From contig JBGPHT010000013.1 in NCBI GenBank assembly GCA_041484525.1, positions 1 to 64,000 of the forward strand: 64,000 bases of DNA, given 5' to 3'. Within the stretch, counting starts at the first letter, position 1; each line of letters starts with the position of its first letter. Below, in pieces: positions 52,884 through 60,664 of this stretch. The DNA comes from JBGPHT01 sp041484525 (GTDB taxonomy: Bacteria; Acidobacteriota; Terriglobia; Bryobacterales; Bryobacteraceae). The notes beneath the pieces were generated by a model, which was not told the DNA's origin, did not search any database, and was given only the letters and a program-made list of their open reading frames with translations. A program made the translations under genes and the position numbers.

Positions 52884-53748
52884 CGGGCGGCTGCGGAGCT
52901 TCGTTCACGTCGAGGCGGAAGAGATCGGGCCGCGCGTAGTGGCCTGCGACATCCAGATCGAACTTGCCTTCGGCGATCTGGCCGGGATCGAGATCGGCGG
53001 TAAGAATGCATTCGCCGTCGTAGCAGGGTCCCGCCAGCACCTCACCTAGCGGACCGACGATCGTGCTGCCGCCGCGGATGGGCACCGGTTCCGCGATGTA
53101 CTGGCACGCGGAGAGCACGAAGCAGCGTCCTTCAAGTGCGATGTGCCGCATGGTGACGGGCCAGGTCTCGCGGTCGTCCACCGTAGGCGCGCAGTAGAAC
53201 TGGACACCCTTGGCGTACATGGCCGCGCGCAGCAGCGGCATGTAGTTCTCCCAACAGATGACGGCGCCGATTTTGCCAAACCCGGCGTCGAGTACGGGCA
53301 TCGTTGAGCCGTCGCCGAAGCCCCAGATGAGCCGCTCCATGGCGGTGGGCATCACCTTGCGGTGCTTGCCGGCGAGCGAGCCATCGGGCGCAAAAAAGAG
53401 CACCGTGCAATAGAGCGTGCCGCCCGCGCGCTCGATGACGCCGATCGTGAGCCAGATGCCGTGCGCCCGCGCAGCCTCACCCAAACGGACGGTAGCCGGT
53501 CCCGGGACGTCGATTGCGTTCTCGAAGTATTGGCGGAAGAGCTTGCGGCCTTCCGGAGTGCGCGATCCGACACGCGCGCCGAAATCGGCGCCCTTGGGAT
53601 ATCCACCGAGGAAGGCCTCGGGAAAGACGACGAGTTTCGCGCCGCGAGCGCCCGCGTCGGCGATGAGAGCTTCCGCTTTGGCGAGTGAACTCTCGCTATC
53701 GAAGGGGACAGATCCGGCCTGCACTACCGCCACGCGTACGGGGCTCAT
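52864..53748 (-). CDS. Nitrilase (true nitrilase branch of the carbon-nitrogen hydrolases)
   Basis: 294 residues from the ATG at 53748, where VRVAVVQAGSVPFD begins. Triad: Glu in LVVFPEAFLGGYPKG, Lys in KHRKVMPTAMERLIWGFGDGS and Cys in GAVICWENYMPLLRAAMYAKG. The wording around Lys and Cys is that of nitrile-hydrolysing enzymes rather than amidases. It would turn a nitrile into the acid plus ammonia. It faces the pyrimidine operon on the other strand with a 20-bp 3' overlap, so it is not cotranscribed; any link through carbamoyl or nitrile nitrogen release is speculation. Confidence 0.88.
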   Translation of the reverse strand: MSPVRVAVVQAGSVPFDSESSLAKAEALIADAGARGAKLVVFPEAFLGGYPKGADFGARVGSRTPEGRKLFRQYFENAIDVPGPATVRLGEAARAHGIWLTIGVIERAGGTLYCTVLFFAPDGSLAGKHRKVMPTAMERLIWGFGDGSTMPVLDAGFGKIGAVICWENYMPLLRAAMYAKGVQFYCAPTVDDRETWPVTMRHIALEGRCFVLSACQYIAEPVPIRGGSTIVGPLGEVLAGPCYDGECILTADLDPGQIAEGKFDLDVAGHYARPDLFRLDVNEAPQPPVRTTGS

Positions 53749-53821
53749 GAGGGCGATGGTACCAGAACCATGCAAGTACTCAGGCCGTGTATTGGAATGC
53801 ACAATTCCGGTTAGACTATTC

Positions 53822-53886
53822 GTGCGGTCCCGGACTACTCAGGTTGAAGTTCTCTGGTTCCAGTTGATGCTCACCCGGGACCGCAC
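53822..53886. other. Perfect 12-bp inverted repeat upstream of the tRNA gene
   Basis: GTGCGGTCCCGG (53822-53833) pairs with CCGGGACCGCAC (53875-53886) around a 41-nt loop holding a small CTGG-TT-CCAG hairpin. It lies between the nitrilase start and tRNA-Arg. It could be a structured leader, the remnant of a tRNA-targeted insertion or a terminator. No protein gene overlaps it. Confidence 0.55.
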
Positions 53887-53932
53887 TCCATCTCGGGCGT
53901 CGATTTCCCCTGCGGTACACTCGTGTATGAAC

Positions 53933-54009
<77 letters not shown>

Positions 54010-54033
54010 ACCATGTACCTTTCGGCGCCAGGT

Positions 54034-54771
54034 CTAGGCCACCGCACCCGCGCGGTGCCCTTGATAGGCGTCGAGAACCTCGTTGAGTGTGCCGGTCATC
54101 ATCAGTTCGCCGTGGTCCAGCCATATGGCGCGATTGCACAGTTGCTGGAGCATAGCGGGCGAGTGGGAAACACAGAGCAGCGTCTTGCCCGATTGCCGAA
54201 GACTGCGTATCTGCTCGGAACACTTTGCCTGAAAGGCCTGGTCGCCCACTGCGAGGACTTCGTCGATCAGGAGGATGTCCGGATCCGCGTTGATAGCAAC
54301 TGAGAACGCGAGCCGCAGCATCATGCCGGAAGAATAGGTGCGAAGCGGTTCCTGAATGAAGTCGCCGACCCCGGAGAAGTCGACAATCCGGTCGAATAGC
54401 TCCGCCGTCCTTTTCCGGCTCAGCCCGATCAAAGACGCATTCACCACGATGTTCTCGGCGCCGGTAAGATCCGGATGGAAACCGGAGCCGAGTTCGAGGA
54501 GTGGAGCAATCCGCCCGCTAACAGTCACGCTTCCGGTGGCAGGGCAAGCCAGCCCGGCCACTAACCCCAAAAGTGTACTCTTGCCGGCGCCGTTCGAGCC
54601 TACTACGGCCAAACCTTCCCCGGCCTCAAGAGCGAAGGAGACGTTTCTCAGAGCGTAAAACGGATCCACCTTCCGATGCTGGAACCAATGACGGATCCGA
54701 TGCCGAAGCAACAGATGTCCTGCATGCCTTGTAAATGACTTCGAGACGCCCCGGAATTCAATCGCGGTCAT
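54034..54771 (-). CDS. ABC transporter ATPase, polysaccharide/polyol-phosphate export type (Wzt/TagH-like)
   Basis: 245 residues. Walker A GSNGAGKST, Q-loop region PLLELGSGFHPDLTGAENI, signature TYSSGMMLRLAF, Walker B DILLIDEVLAVGD and H-switch VSHSP. The phrase ELGSGFHPDLTGxENI is diagnostic for the O-antigen/teichoic acid exporter subfamily. The C-terminal carbohydrate-binding domain of some Wzt proteins is absent. Partner permease starts upstream and ends 7 bp before it. The glycan is unknown, and no glycosyltransferase genes are adjacent in the window. Confidence 0.93.
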   Translation of the reverse strand: MTAIEFRGVSKSFTRHAGHLLLRHRIRHWFQHRKVDPFYALRNVSFALEAGEGLAVVGSNGAGKSTLLGLVAGLACPATGSVTVSGRIAPLLELGSGFHPDLTGAENIVVNASLIGLSRKRTAELFDRIVDFSGVGDFIQEPLRTYSSGMMLRLAFSVAINADPDILLIDEVLAVGDQAFQAKCSEQIRSLRQSGKTLLCVSHSPAMLQQLCNRAIWLDHGELMMTGTLNEVLDAYQGHRAGAVA

Positions 54772-54778
54772 ACTGTTC

Positions 54779-55546
54779 TCACAAGTAATCGTAGAAGGCC
54801 GGCTTCAGCTTACGAAAAAGCAGAAAGCCCAATCCCAGCATCGCTAGAGACGACGCACTTAGCTTGATCAATAGAGTAGTTGGCGGGGCGATCCCGTCCA
54901 ACAGAATATTGCGATTTGCCAACACCAGGGCGGCGAGCGGGTTGAGCCGGTAAACTTCCACGTAGGCCTGGGGGATGATCGCGGATGGATAGACAATGGG
55001 GACCAGCCAGAACAACACTAGGTTGATCGACTCCACCACATACCGCGTATCCCGAACGAAAACGTGCAGGGCTGCAGTCACCAGTGACAGCCCGCAAATG
55101 AAAATCACCGCCATTCCCCAGATGAACGGAAGCCATATCCAGTGATGATTCGGCGAGATACCGAAGATGAAAACAAATGCAAAAAGCAGGCAGAGCTGGA
55201 TGACGAGATGCATGCAATTCGAGAGAACCGCAGCCAAAGGTATAACTTCCCGCGGCACTGTCACGCGCTTGATCAGGTTGGCATTATCTACCAGCGACGT
55301 CGTGCCGGTCATCCATGCGATGGTGAAGAAATTGAATGGCACCAACCCGCAGAGCACAAAAACCGCAAAGTGTGGGATGGGATTTTGGGTGCCGATGATC
55401 TTCGTCCAGACGAATGTCAAAACGCCCATCATCACCAGCGGATTCAACAGGGACCAGAAGACCCCCAGGGACATGTTGCGGTACCTGATCTTGAAGTCCT
55501 TCTGAACCAGGGTGGGGATCACGAAACTGAGTTCGCCGTTCCACAT
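54779..55546 (-). CDS. ABC-2 type polysaccharide export permease (Wzm/TagG-like)
   Basis: 255 residues with six membrane helices. The amphipathic N-terminal motif is VQKDFKIRYRNMSLGVFWSLLNPLVMM, then FTIAWMTGTTSLVDNANLIKRVTVPREVIPLA and FWLVPIVYPSAIIP, then LNPLAALVLANRNILLDG near the end, all typical of the Wzm family. It forms the inner-membrane channel for lipid-linked glycan with the ATPase encoded just downstream. Confidence 0.93.
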   Translation of the reverse strand: MWNGELSFVIPTLVQKDFKIRYRNMSLGVFWSLLNPLVMMGVLTFVWTKIIGTQNPIPHFAVFVLCGLVPFNFFTIAWMTGTTSLVDNANLIKRVTVPREVIPLAAVLSNCMHLVIQLCLLFAFVFIFGISPNHHWIWLPFIWGMAVIFICGLSLVTAALHVFVRDTRYVVESINLVLFWLVPIVYPSAIIPQAYVEVYRLNPLAALVLANRNILLDGIAPPTTLLIKLSASSLAMLGLGFLLFRKLKPAFYDYL

Positions 55547-55643
55547 GACGGATCAAGACCAGAGCGGGAAACTGATACTGTAACACATCATCCTGGCGCG
55601 TACCCGCTCTCTACCCGGAGTGTGAAAAAGCGCTTTCTGCCGT

Positions 55644-55952
55644 TCACATCTCGCAAAGCGCGGCTTTGACGCTGGCGAGGGCCGTCACCCGATCCTTGCG
55701 GCGCAGCGCGATCATCATGCACTTGATGTGGGGGATTGCCTTGGTCACGTCCTTGACCACCGGCATGTGCCCGTGCGATTTGCCGTTGAAGCTGTCGGAC
55801 CGATATGCCTTGTGGGACGGCCGCGACATCTGGTGCATTTCGTACAACACCTCTTTGCCGGCTTCGATGTGATCGTCCCACTTCCCTTTGTCGGCGATCT
55901 CCAGTTCCTGGAGAATGCCGCGCAACAGCGTTTTCGTGCTGTCGTACATCAT
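55644..55952 (-). CDS. Small hypothetical protein, mostly helical
   Basis: 102 residues from the ATG at 55952 (a second ATG follows one codon later), with AGAGG upstream. I do not recognise it. The sequence alternates acidic and basic residues, with several His, Met and two Cys (DDHIEAGKEVLYEMHQMSRPS; IPHIKCMMIALRRKDRVTAL) and two predicted helices at the ends. It lies between the ABC permease and the RRM protein gene, divergent from the latter. Confidence 0.55.
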   Translation of the reverse strand: MMYDSTKTLLRGILQELEIADKGKWDDHIEAGKEVLYEMHQMSRPSHKAYRSDSFNGKSHGHMPVVKDVTKAIPHIKCMMIALRRKDRVTALASVKAALCEM

Positions 55953-56161
55953 GGACAGGCCTCTTTCGATCGATGTGGGATGGGCTGGACGAAAATCAAC
56001 AGAACTCCATGGTAACACTCGAAGCGAGTCGCGCTGCCGGTGTGGTCCGAGGGTCCAAATGTGCTACAGTTAAAGGGCCTTTTGATAGTCCTGCAAGAAC
56101 TTGGCTGAATCCAAATCTGCCTGGTCTGGCCCGCACGATTGAAAGACAGAAAGAGACCAAA

Positions 56162-56518
56162 ATGAAAAATATCTTTGTCGGCAATTTGGATTTTGCCGCC
56201 ACCGAATCTTCCATCCGTGCGCTATTCGAACCTTACGGCGCGGTGGATCGCGTAAACGTCGTGACCGATCGCGACACAGGCCGTTCCCGCGGATTCGCGT
56301 TTGTGGAAATGGGCGACTCAGAAGAGGCAGACCGCGCCATCACAGCTCTCAACGGCGCCAATCTCGACGGGCGCGCTCTCAATGTAAATGAAGCCAGGCC
56401 GAAACCACAGGGCGGCGGTCGTGGGTTCGGCGGAGGCGGGGGCGGCGGCGGCTTCCGCGGCGGGCAGGGCGGCGGTGGTGGCGGCCAGGGCCGGCCTCGG
56501 CGCGAGCCCCGCTGGTAA
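56162..56518 (+). CDS. Glycine-rich RRM RNA-binding protein
   Basis: 118 residues. One RRM domain: RNP2 IFVGNL and RNP1 RGFAFVEM, with the helix-strand spacing of the family (ESSIRALFEPYGAVDRVNVV; ADRAITALNGANLDGRALNV). The tail (from about 85) is Gly- and Arg-rich (GGGRGFGGGGGGGGFRGGQG) and adds nonspecific RNA contacts. Bacterial members are cold- or stress-induced RNA chaperones in cyanobacteria and others. A 209-bp upstream gap suggests a long 5' UTR; a hairpin follows the stop. Confidence 0.93.
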   Translation: MKNIFVGNLDFAATESSIRALFEPYGAVDRVNVVTDRDTGRSRGFAFVEMGDSEEADRAITALNGANLDGRALNVNEARPKPQGGGRGFGGGGGGGGFRGGQGGGGGGQGRPRREPRW

Positions 56519-56535
56519 TAATAAGCGGACCTAAC

Positions 56536-56566
56536 CGGCGGCTGGTGTTCAGACCACCGGCCGCCG
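56536..56566 (+). terminator. Hairpin after the RRM gene
   Basis: CGGCGGCTGGTG (56536-56547) pairs with CACCGGCCGCCG (56555-56566), 12 bp with one G-U in the RNA, 7-nt loop. No U-tract follows. Confidence 0.5.
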
Positions 56567-56587
56567 ATCCCTCAGGGAGTGGATTCG

Positions 56588-56797
56588 ATGGCAACACGTT
56601 CACGCACCTCCTTTCAGAAACGGCAAAAGGAAATTGCCCGGATGGAGCGGCAGCGGGACAAGGCCGCCAGAAGGCAGCAGAGGAAGCTCGCACCCAAGGA
56701 AACCGGGGAATACGAACCGGATGCCGAATCGCCGGATGCTGAATTTGGAGCCCGGCAAGCCGCTTCGGGTGACGGCACATCGACGGCGGCGGAATAG
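56588..56797 (+). CDS. Small basic hypothetical protein
   Basis: 69 residues from the ATG at 56588 with GGGAG at good spacing; a GTG at 56579 is in frame. The N-terminal half is a highly charged helix (TSFQKRQKEIARMERQRDKAARRQQRK) and the C-terminal half is acidic and low complexity. Similar short basic proteins are frequent in acidobacterial genomes to my recollection; an RNA- or ribosome-associated role is a guess based on charge and on the RRM neighbour. Confidence 0.65.
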   Translation: MATRSRTSFQKRQKEIARMERQRDKAARRQQRKLAPKETGEYEPDAESPDAEFGARQAASGDGTSTAAE

Positions 56798-56855
56798 CTT
56801 TAGGTAGCCGGATCGCGACCTGCCCGGCCCTCAACCAGTGTCGCAAGGAGACCTG

Positions 56856-57167
56856 ATGCAATTTCGGTACATGGGATTCGATCAGCAGCAAAACACCCGC
56901 ATTTACAGGTTCCAGGGGCTGATGAAGGGGGAACCCGTTCGAAATCTGGTGATCACTGTTGACGTGGGATTGTTCCGGATGCATCGCATCCACATGCAAG
57001 ATGGTCCGATGTTGTGCGCTGCGAAGCTGGCTTCCGACCTGGAGAATCCGCAGATCGGCAGTCATGAACTGAACGACCAGGATTTCCGCACCCATGCCAC
57101 TGCGCGTGCGACGGCTGAGATTCAAAAGGCAGACGCGCGCCGGCGTTTCCGGGCAACGCCGAGTTAA
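56856..57167 (+). CDS. Small hypothetical protein
   Basis: 103 residues from the ATG at 56856, after AAGGAG at 56845-56850. The first part is a beta-rich fold (MQFRYMGFDQQQNTRIYRFQGL, RNLVITVDVGLFRMHRIHMQ), the second a helical basic tail (ARATAEIQKADARRRFR). No family recognised. The same strand and close spacing suggest cotranscription with the two small genes before it. Confidence 0.65.
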   Translation: MQFRYMGFDQQQNTRIYRFQGLMKGEPVRNLVITVDVGLFRMHRIHMQDGPMLCAAKLASDLENPQIGSHELNDQDFRTHATARATAEIQKADARRRFRATPS

Positions 57168-57198
57168 CATATAATAGTCTGGATCGAGGCCGCCCTGT

Positions 57199-57795
57199 AT
57201 GCGTCCGTTGCTGTCCACCGCGCTCCTGTCAATCGCCATGGCTTCGACCGCCGCGGCGGCGGTACAACCTTCCACTTTCACTATCGTCCTCGAATTCAAG
57301 GGGCGGCACTCCGCCCGTTCCGTCGCCGAAATGAAGCGCGAGTTCGAGAATGTGATGAAAGATACCGGTCTCACGTTTGGCTGGCGGCTGCGCAGCGACC
57401 CCGAACTGGAATCCGCCGCTAATCTCGTCCTGGTGAAATTCAGAGGTAAGTGCGTGCTCGAACCGATCGGTTATCTCTACGACGAGCGCGGACCCCTGGC
57501 GTTCACTTACACTTCGGACGGCGCCGTCCAACCGTTTGCCGAAGTCGCCTGCGATCAGGTCACGGCCACGGTACGGTCCGCCATGTTCGGCGGGGATTTC
57601 GGCCGCGCGGACCTGCTGCTCGGGCGTGCCCTGGGGCGCGTACTGGCGCACGAGGTAGTGCACATGCTTGCGAAGTCAGGGAGTCACGGCAAGCAGGGCG
57701 TGGAGAAGCCCGCGCTTTCGGCCGGCGAATTGATCGCACCGGGTTTGCGGCTCAGCCCCGCCGACGCCGGACGCGTGCACCCGCGCCTCCCGTGA
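57199..57795 (+). CDS. Secreted protein with HExxH motif, putative zinc metalloprotease
   Basis: 198 residues with a signal peptide (MRPLLSTALLSIAMASTAAA). The only catalytic clue is LGRVLAHEVVHMLAKSGSHGKQG, an HExxH zinc motif with a further His seven residues later, a somewhat metzincin-like spacing. The preceding segment RADLLLGRALGRV is helical, as expected for the active-site helix. No family is recognised with certainty; it may instead be a noncatalytic envelope protein. Confidence 0.65.
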   Translation: MRPLLSTALLSIAMASTAAAAVQPSTFTIVLEFKGRHSARSVAEMKREFENVMKDTGLTFGWRLRSDPELESAANLVLVKFRGKCVLEPIGYLYDERGPLAFTYTSDGAVQPFAEVACDQVTATVRSAMFGGDFGRADLLLGRALGRVLAHEVVHMLAKSGSHGKQGVEKPALSAGELIAPGLRLSPADAGRVHPRLP

Positions 57796-57983
57796 ATCGC
57801 GCCCATCAATTTTTTTGGTTCGACAGCCCGCAACAAAGCTGATACCCTTCTTGTGTTATTCGGCTAGACGCCTGGTTGGCGTCGCTCACTCCTGGTCTGA
57901 GGGCATGGTGCCGATGCATGGCACTCTCCGGCCCCGTCAAGACCGTCTTCATCCCAATCCATCCATCCCAGAGAGGGGACACT

Positions 57984-59132
57984 ATGCAGACGATGTTGCA
58001 ACCCGATCAGAAACGCGATCTATTAGAACGCGGCTTCACGCGCCGGAGCCTGGGCCGCATTGCCGCCATGGTTACTGCCGGAGTCGCGCTGCCGTTCTAC
58101 AACGAGCCGGCCCTGGCTCAACTCTCGGCGATCCGCGGTCCTATGCCGCCCGATGCCGTAAAGATCAACGCTAACGAGAACCCGCTCGGACCTTGCCCTG
58201 AGGCCGCGGCGGCGATCCACGCCATAGTGCAAAAGGGAGGCCGCTACCTTTACGAGGAGACCTTCTCCTTTCAGGAGACGCTGGCCGAACAGGAAGGGGT
58301 CAAGCCGACTTATGTGCAGCCGTTCGCCGGTTCGAGTGCGCCGCTACATCAGGCTGTGCTGGCGTTCACTTCGCCCTCGAAGCCGTTTGTGACGGCCGAC
58401 CCCGGGTACGAAGCGGGTGAGCGCGCGGCGAAATTCATCGGCTCCGAAGTGATCCGCGTGCCGCTTACCAAGAGCTTTGCGCACGACGTGAAGGGCATGG
58501 CGGCGGCCAGTCCCAACGCCGGAATCCTCTACGTCTGCAACCCCAACAACCCGAGCGGCACACTGACGCCGCGCTCCGATATCGAATGGCTGCTGGAGAA
58601 CAAGCCCAAGGGCAGCGTCCTGCTGCTGGACGAAGCTTATATCCACATCGCCGGCGCGCCCGTGTGTTCGGACCTGGTGGCGAAGGACAAGGACATCATC
58701 ATCCTGCGCACGTTTTCGAAGATCTACGGCATGGCCGGGTTGCGCGCGGGTGCGGCAATAGGCCGTCCGGACCTGCTGCAGAAACTCACCTCGTACAGTT
58801 CAGGCGCGCTGCCGGTGACCGGCGTCGCGGGCGCCACCGCCAGCTTGAAATCGAAAACGCTCGTGCCGGAGCGCCGCAAGATCATCGGCGACGTGCGTAG
58901 CGACGTGCTCGCCTTTCTCGACAAGCACAACTTCAAATACGTGCCGTCGGTTTCGAACAAGTTCATGGTGGATGTGGGGCGGCCTGGCAGACAAATCATC
59001 GACGCGCTGGTCAAGGAGAAGATTTACATCGGGCGCGTCTGGCCGAGTTGGCCTACTTACGTACGAGTTTCGGTTGGTACTCAGGAGGAGATGAACAAGT
59101 TCAAGACGGCCTTCCTAAAGGTGATGGCTTGA
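57984..59132 (+). CDS. Tat-signal PLP aminotransferase, second histidinol-phosphate aminotransferase-like paralogue
   Basis: 382 residues from the ATG at 57984 with GAGAGGGG upstream. The signal GFTRRSLGRIAAMVTAGVAL contains the twin arginines. Catalytic blocks match the paralogue at 23295-24413: INANENPLGPCPEA, CNPNNPSGTL, LLDEAYIHIAG, PLP Lys in RTFSKIYGMAGLRAG, PERRKIIGDVR and YVRVSVGTQEEMNKF. The shared FSKIYGMAGLR and signal peptide architecture show one exported subfamily rather than a chance fusion. The downstream SulP transporter starts within its stop codon (TTGA), so both proteins may act on the same small molecule. Substrate unknown. Confidence 0.88.
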   Translation: MQTMLQPDQKRDLLERGFTRRSLGRIAAMVTAGVALPFYNEPALAQLSAIRGPMPPDAVKINANENPLGPCPEAAAAIHAIVQKGGRYLYEETFSFQETLAEQEGVKPTYVQPFAGSSAPLHQAVLAFTSPSKPFVTADPGYEAGERAAKFIGSEVIRVPLTKSFAHDVKGMAAASPNAGILYVCNPNNPSGTLTPRSDIEWLLENKPKGSVLLLDEAYIHIAGAPVCSDLVAKDKDIIILRTFSKIYGMAGLRAGAAIGRPDLLQKLTSYSSGALPVTGVAGATASLKSKTLVPERRKIIGDVRSDVLAFLDKHNFKYVPSVSNKFMVDVGRPGRQIIDALVKEKIYIGRVWPSWPTYVRVSVGTQEEMNKFKTAFLKVMA

Positions 59133-60421
59133 TCCTTCGTTCCCTCTTGGGGCGGACCTCCGGGCACACGGGTCGATATGATGGGGCGCAGTTTCTGGGC
59201 GATTGCTCGGGAGGTCTGATCGCTGGGCTCATCGCGTTGCCGTACGGGTTGGCGATGGCTTCGTTGATGGGCCTCCCACCCGTGCTCGGGGTGTTCACCT
59301 CTATTCTTACGGCGCCGATAATCGCGCTGCTGGGCCGCAATCCGGTTTTGATTGGTGGCACGGCTAGCGCTACCGTCCCTTTCCTCGCCATGGCATCGAG
59401 AAATCAGGGGGTCGGCGGCGCCGCCAAAGTTTCCATTGTGGCAGCGGTGATCATGATGGGTTTCTGCGTGCTGCGATTGGGACGCCACATCGCGCGTGTG
59501 CCGCACGCTGTCGTGACGGGATTTTCGTGCGGCATCGGCGCGATGATGCTGGTCTCGCAGTTGGACATTATTCTGGGAGTGGCCTCTCCGCTCACTCGAT
59601 CGGCCGATTCCACCGTGGGACAACTTCTGGCAGTCTTGACCCGCCTGTCTGATATTCGATTGCTGCCCCTAATCCTCGGTTTGGCCGTCATTCTCACCGC
59701 CACCGCCGTCGGCCGTTTTTCGCCGCGCGCCCCCGCGCCGCTGATCGGCGTGGCGCTGGCGATGGTGCTGGCGCGCATTCTGGGTGCGCACAACGCCGAG
59801 GTGGGAGCGCTGGTTCAAGCAGTGCCGCCATTCGTCGGCTTCTCCTGGCACCCGCAGGACGTCTTCACGGTGCTGCCATCCGCCCTCGGCCTCGCGGTCG
59901 TCGCGTCCGTGAACATCCTGATTACTTCCCGAGTAGTGGAACATTTTCGCGGACGGCACCGGCGCATGAAGGCTTCCGACGCCGATGCCGAGCTCGGCGC
60001 CTACGGAATCGCCAATGTGTGCGCGGGTATGTTCGGCGCGCCGCCGAGCGTCGGGATTCCGGCGCGGAGCCTGGCGGTGGTCCGCTGCGGGGGAGCCACG
60101 CGCCTGGCCAATCTGCTGCACGCGGTTTTCCTGGCTGCGATTTTGTGGTTCGGGGCCGGCCCGATCTCGCACATCCCTCTCCCTGCGCTCGCCGGGGTAA
60201 CTGCCTGGATGGGCCTTTGCCTGCTCGATTGGAGTACATGGCGCCGCCTTCCCAAGATGAACACGCTCGATGCCGCGGCCTTCCTTTCGACTGCCGCCGC
60301 GGTGCTGGTTGTTAACGCCGTGATGGCGGTTGGTATCGGCTGTTCGTTCTACGTCGTCCGGGGGCTCTATGTGCGATGGGCCCGGACAGGTCCCCGCGTT
60401 CCCGACTTACAGGTTCCCTGA
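59129..60421 (+). CDS. SulP-family anion transporter without STAS domain
   Basis: 430 residues from a TTG overlapping the aminotransferase stop; an in-frame start at 59048 would run through the aminotransferase gene and is rejected. About 11-12 membrane helices. SulP core: CSGGLIAGLIALPYGLAMASLMGLPPVLGVFTS, the PVLIGGTASATVPFLAM motif and VPHAVVTGFSCGIGAMMLVSQL. SulP proteins move sulfate, bicarbonate, carboxylates or other anions; the usual C-terminal STAS domain is missing, which is seen in short SulP subgroups. Coupling to a periplasmic aminotransferase hints at a carboxylate cargo, an inference. Confidence 0.85.
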   Translation: MILRSLLGRTSGHTGRYDGAQFLGDCSGGLIAGLIALPYGLAMASLMGLPPVLGVFTSILTAPIIALLGRNPVLIGGTASATVPFLAMASRNQGVGGAAKVSIVAAVIMMGFCVLRLGRHIARVPHAVVTGFSCGIGAMMLVSQLDIILGVASPLTRSADSTVGQLLAVLTRLSDIRLLPLILGLAVILTATAVGRFSPRAPAPLIGVALAMVLARILGAHNAEVGALVQAVPPFVGFSWHPQDVFTVLPSALGLAVVASVNILITSRVVEHFRGRHRRMKASDADAELGAYGIANVCAGMFGAPPSVGIPARSLAVVRCGGATRLANLLHAVFLAAILWFGAGPISHIPLPALAGVTAWMGLCLLDWSTWRRLPKMNTLDAAAFLSTAAAVLVVNAVMAVGIGCSFYVVRGLYVRWARTGPRVPDLQVP

Positions 60422-60500
60422 CTCGCGCCCCAGATTCTACCCAAAGAAAAACTTGTTCACCGTATCCAAATAATTTACTGGTCATTTCCTGTAACCGCTC

Positions 60501-60562
60501 TATAATAGTCCCTAACATCCACGTAGCTCGGAGGGCCGTCCTGTACGCACGTCCGTACAGGA
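60501..60562 (+). promoter_or_regulatory. -10 box and 5' UTR hairpin of the second TonB-type receptor
   Basis: A consensus TATAAT at 60501-60506 has only a weak -35. Downstream, TCCTGTACG (60539-60547) pairs with CGTACAGGA (60554-60562) over a 6-nt loop. If the TATAAT is used, the 5' UTR is about 150 nt and begins with this stem. Confidence 0.45.
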
Positions 60563-60664
60563 GACACGGTATCTGCCTCTCGACTGCTTCGTTCCGCAGC
60601 CAGTGCGCTCCCTTGGTGAGAGGGCGCTCGAATCAATACCACCTACTTAACCGCGGAGATCACA

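Noticed and set aside
52864..53748. Nitrilase as an eighth gene of the pyrimidine operon
   Set aside because: It is on the opposite strand and overlaps mmsA tail to tail, and its motifs are those of nitrile hydrolases rather than beta-ureidopropionase.
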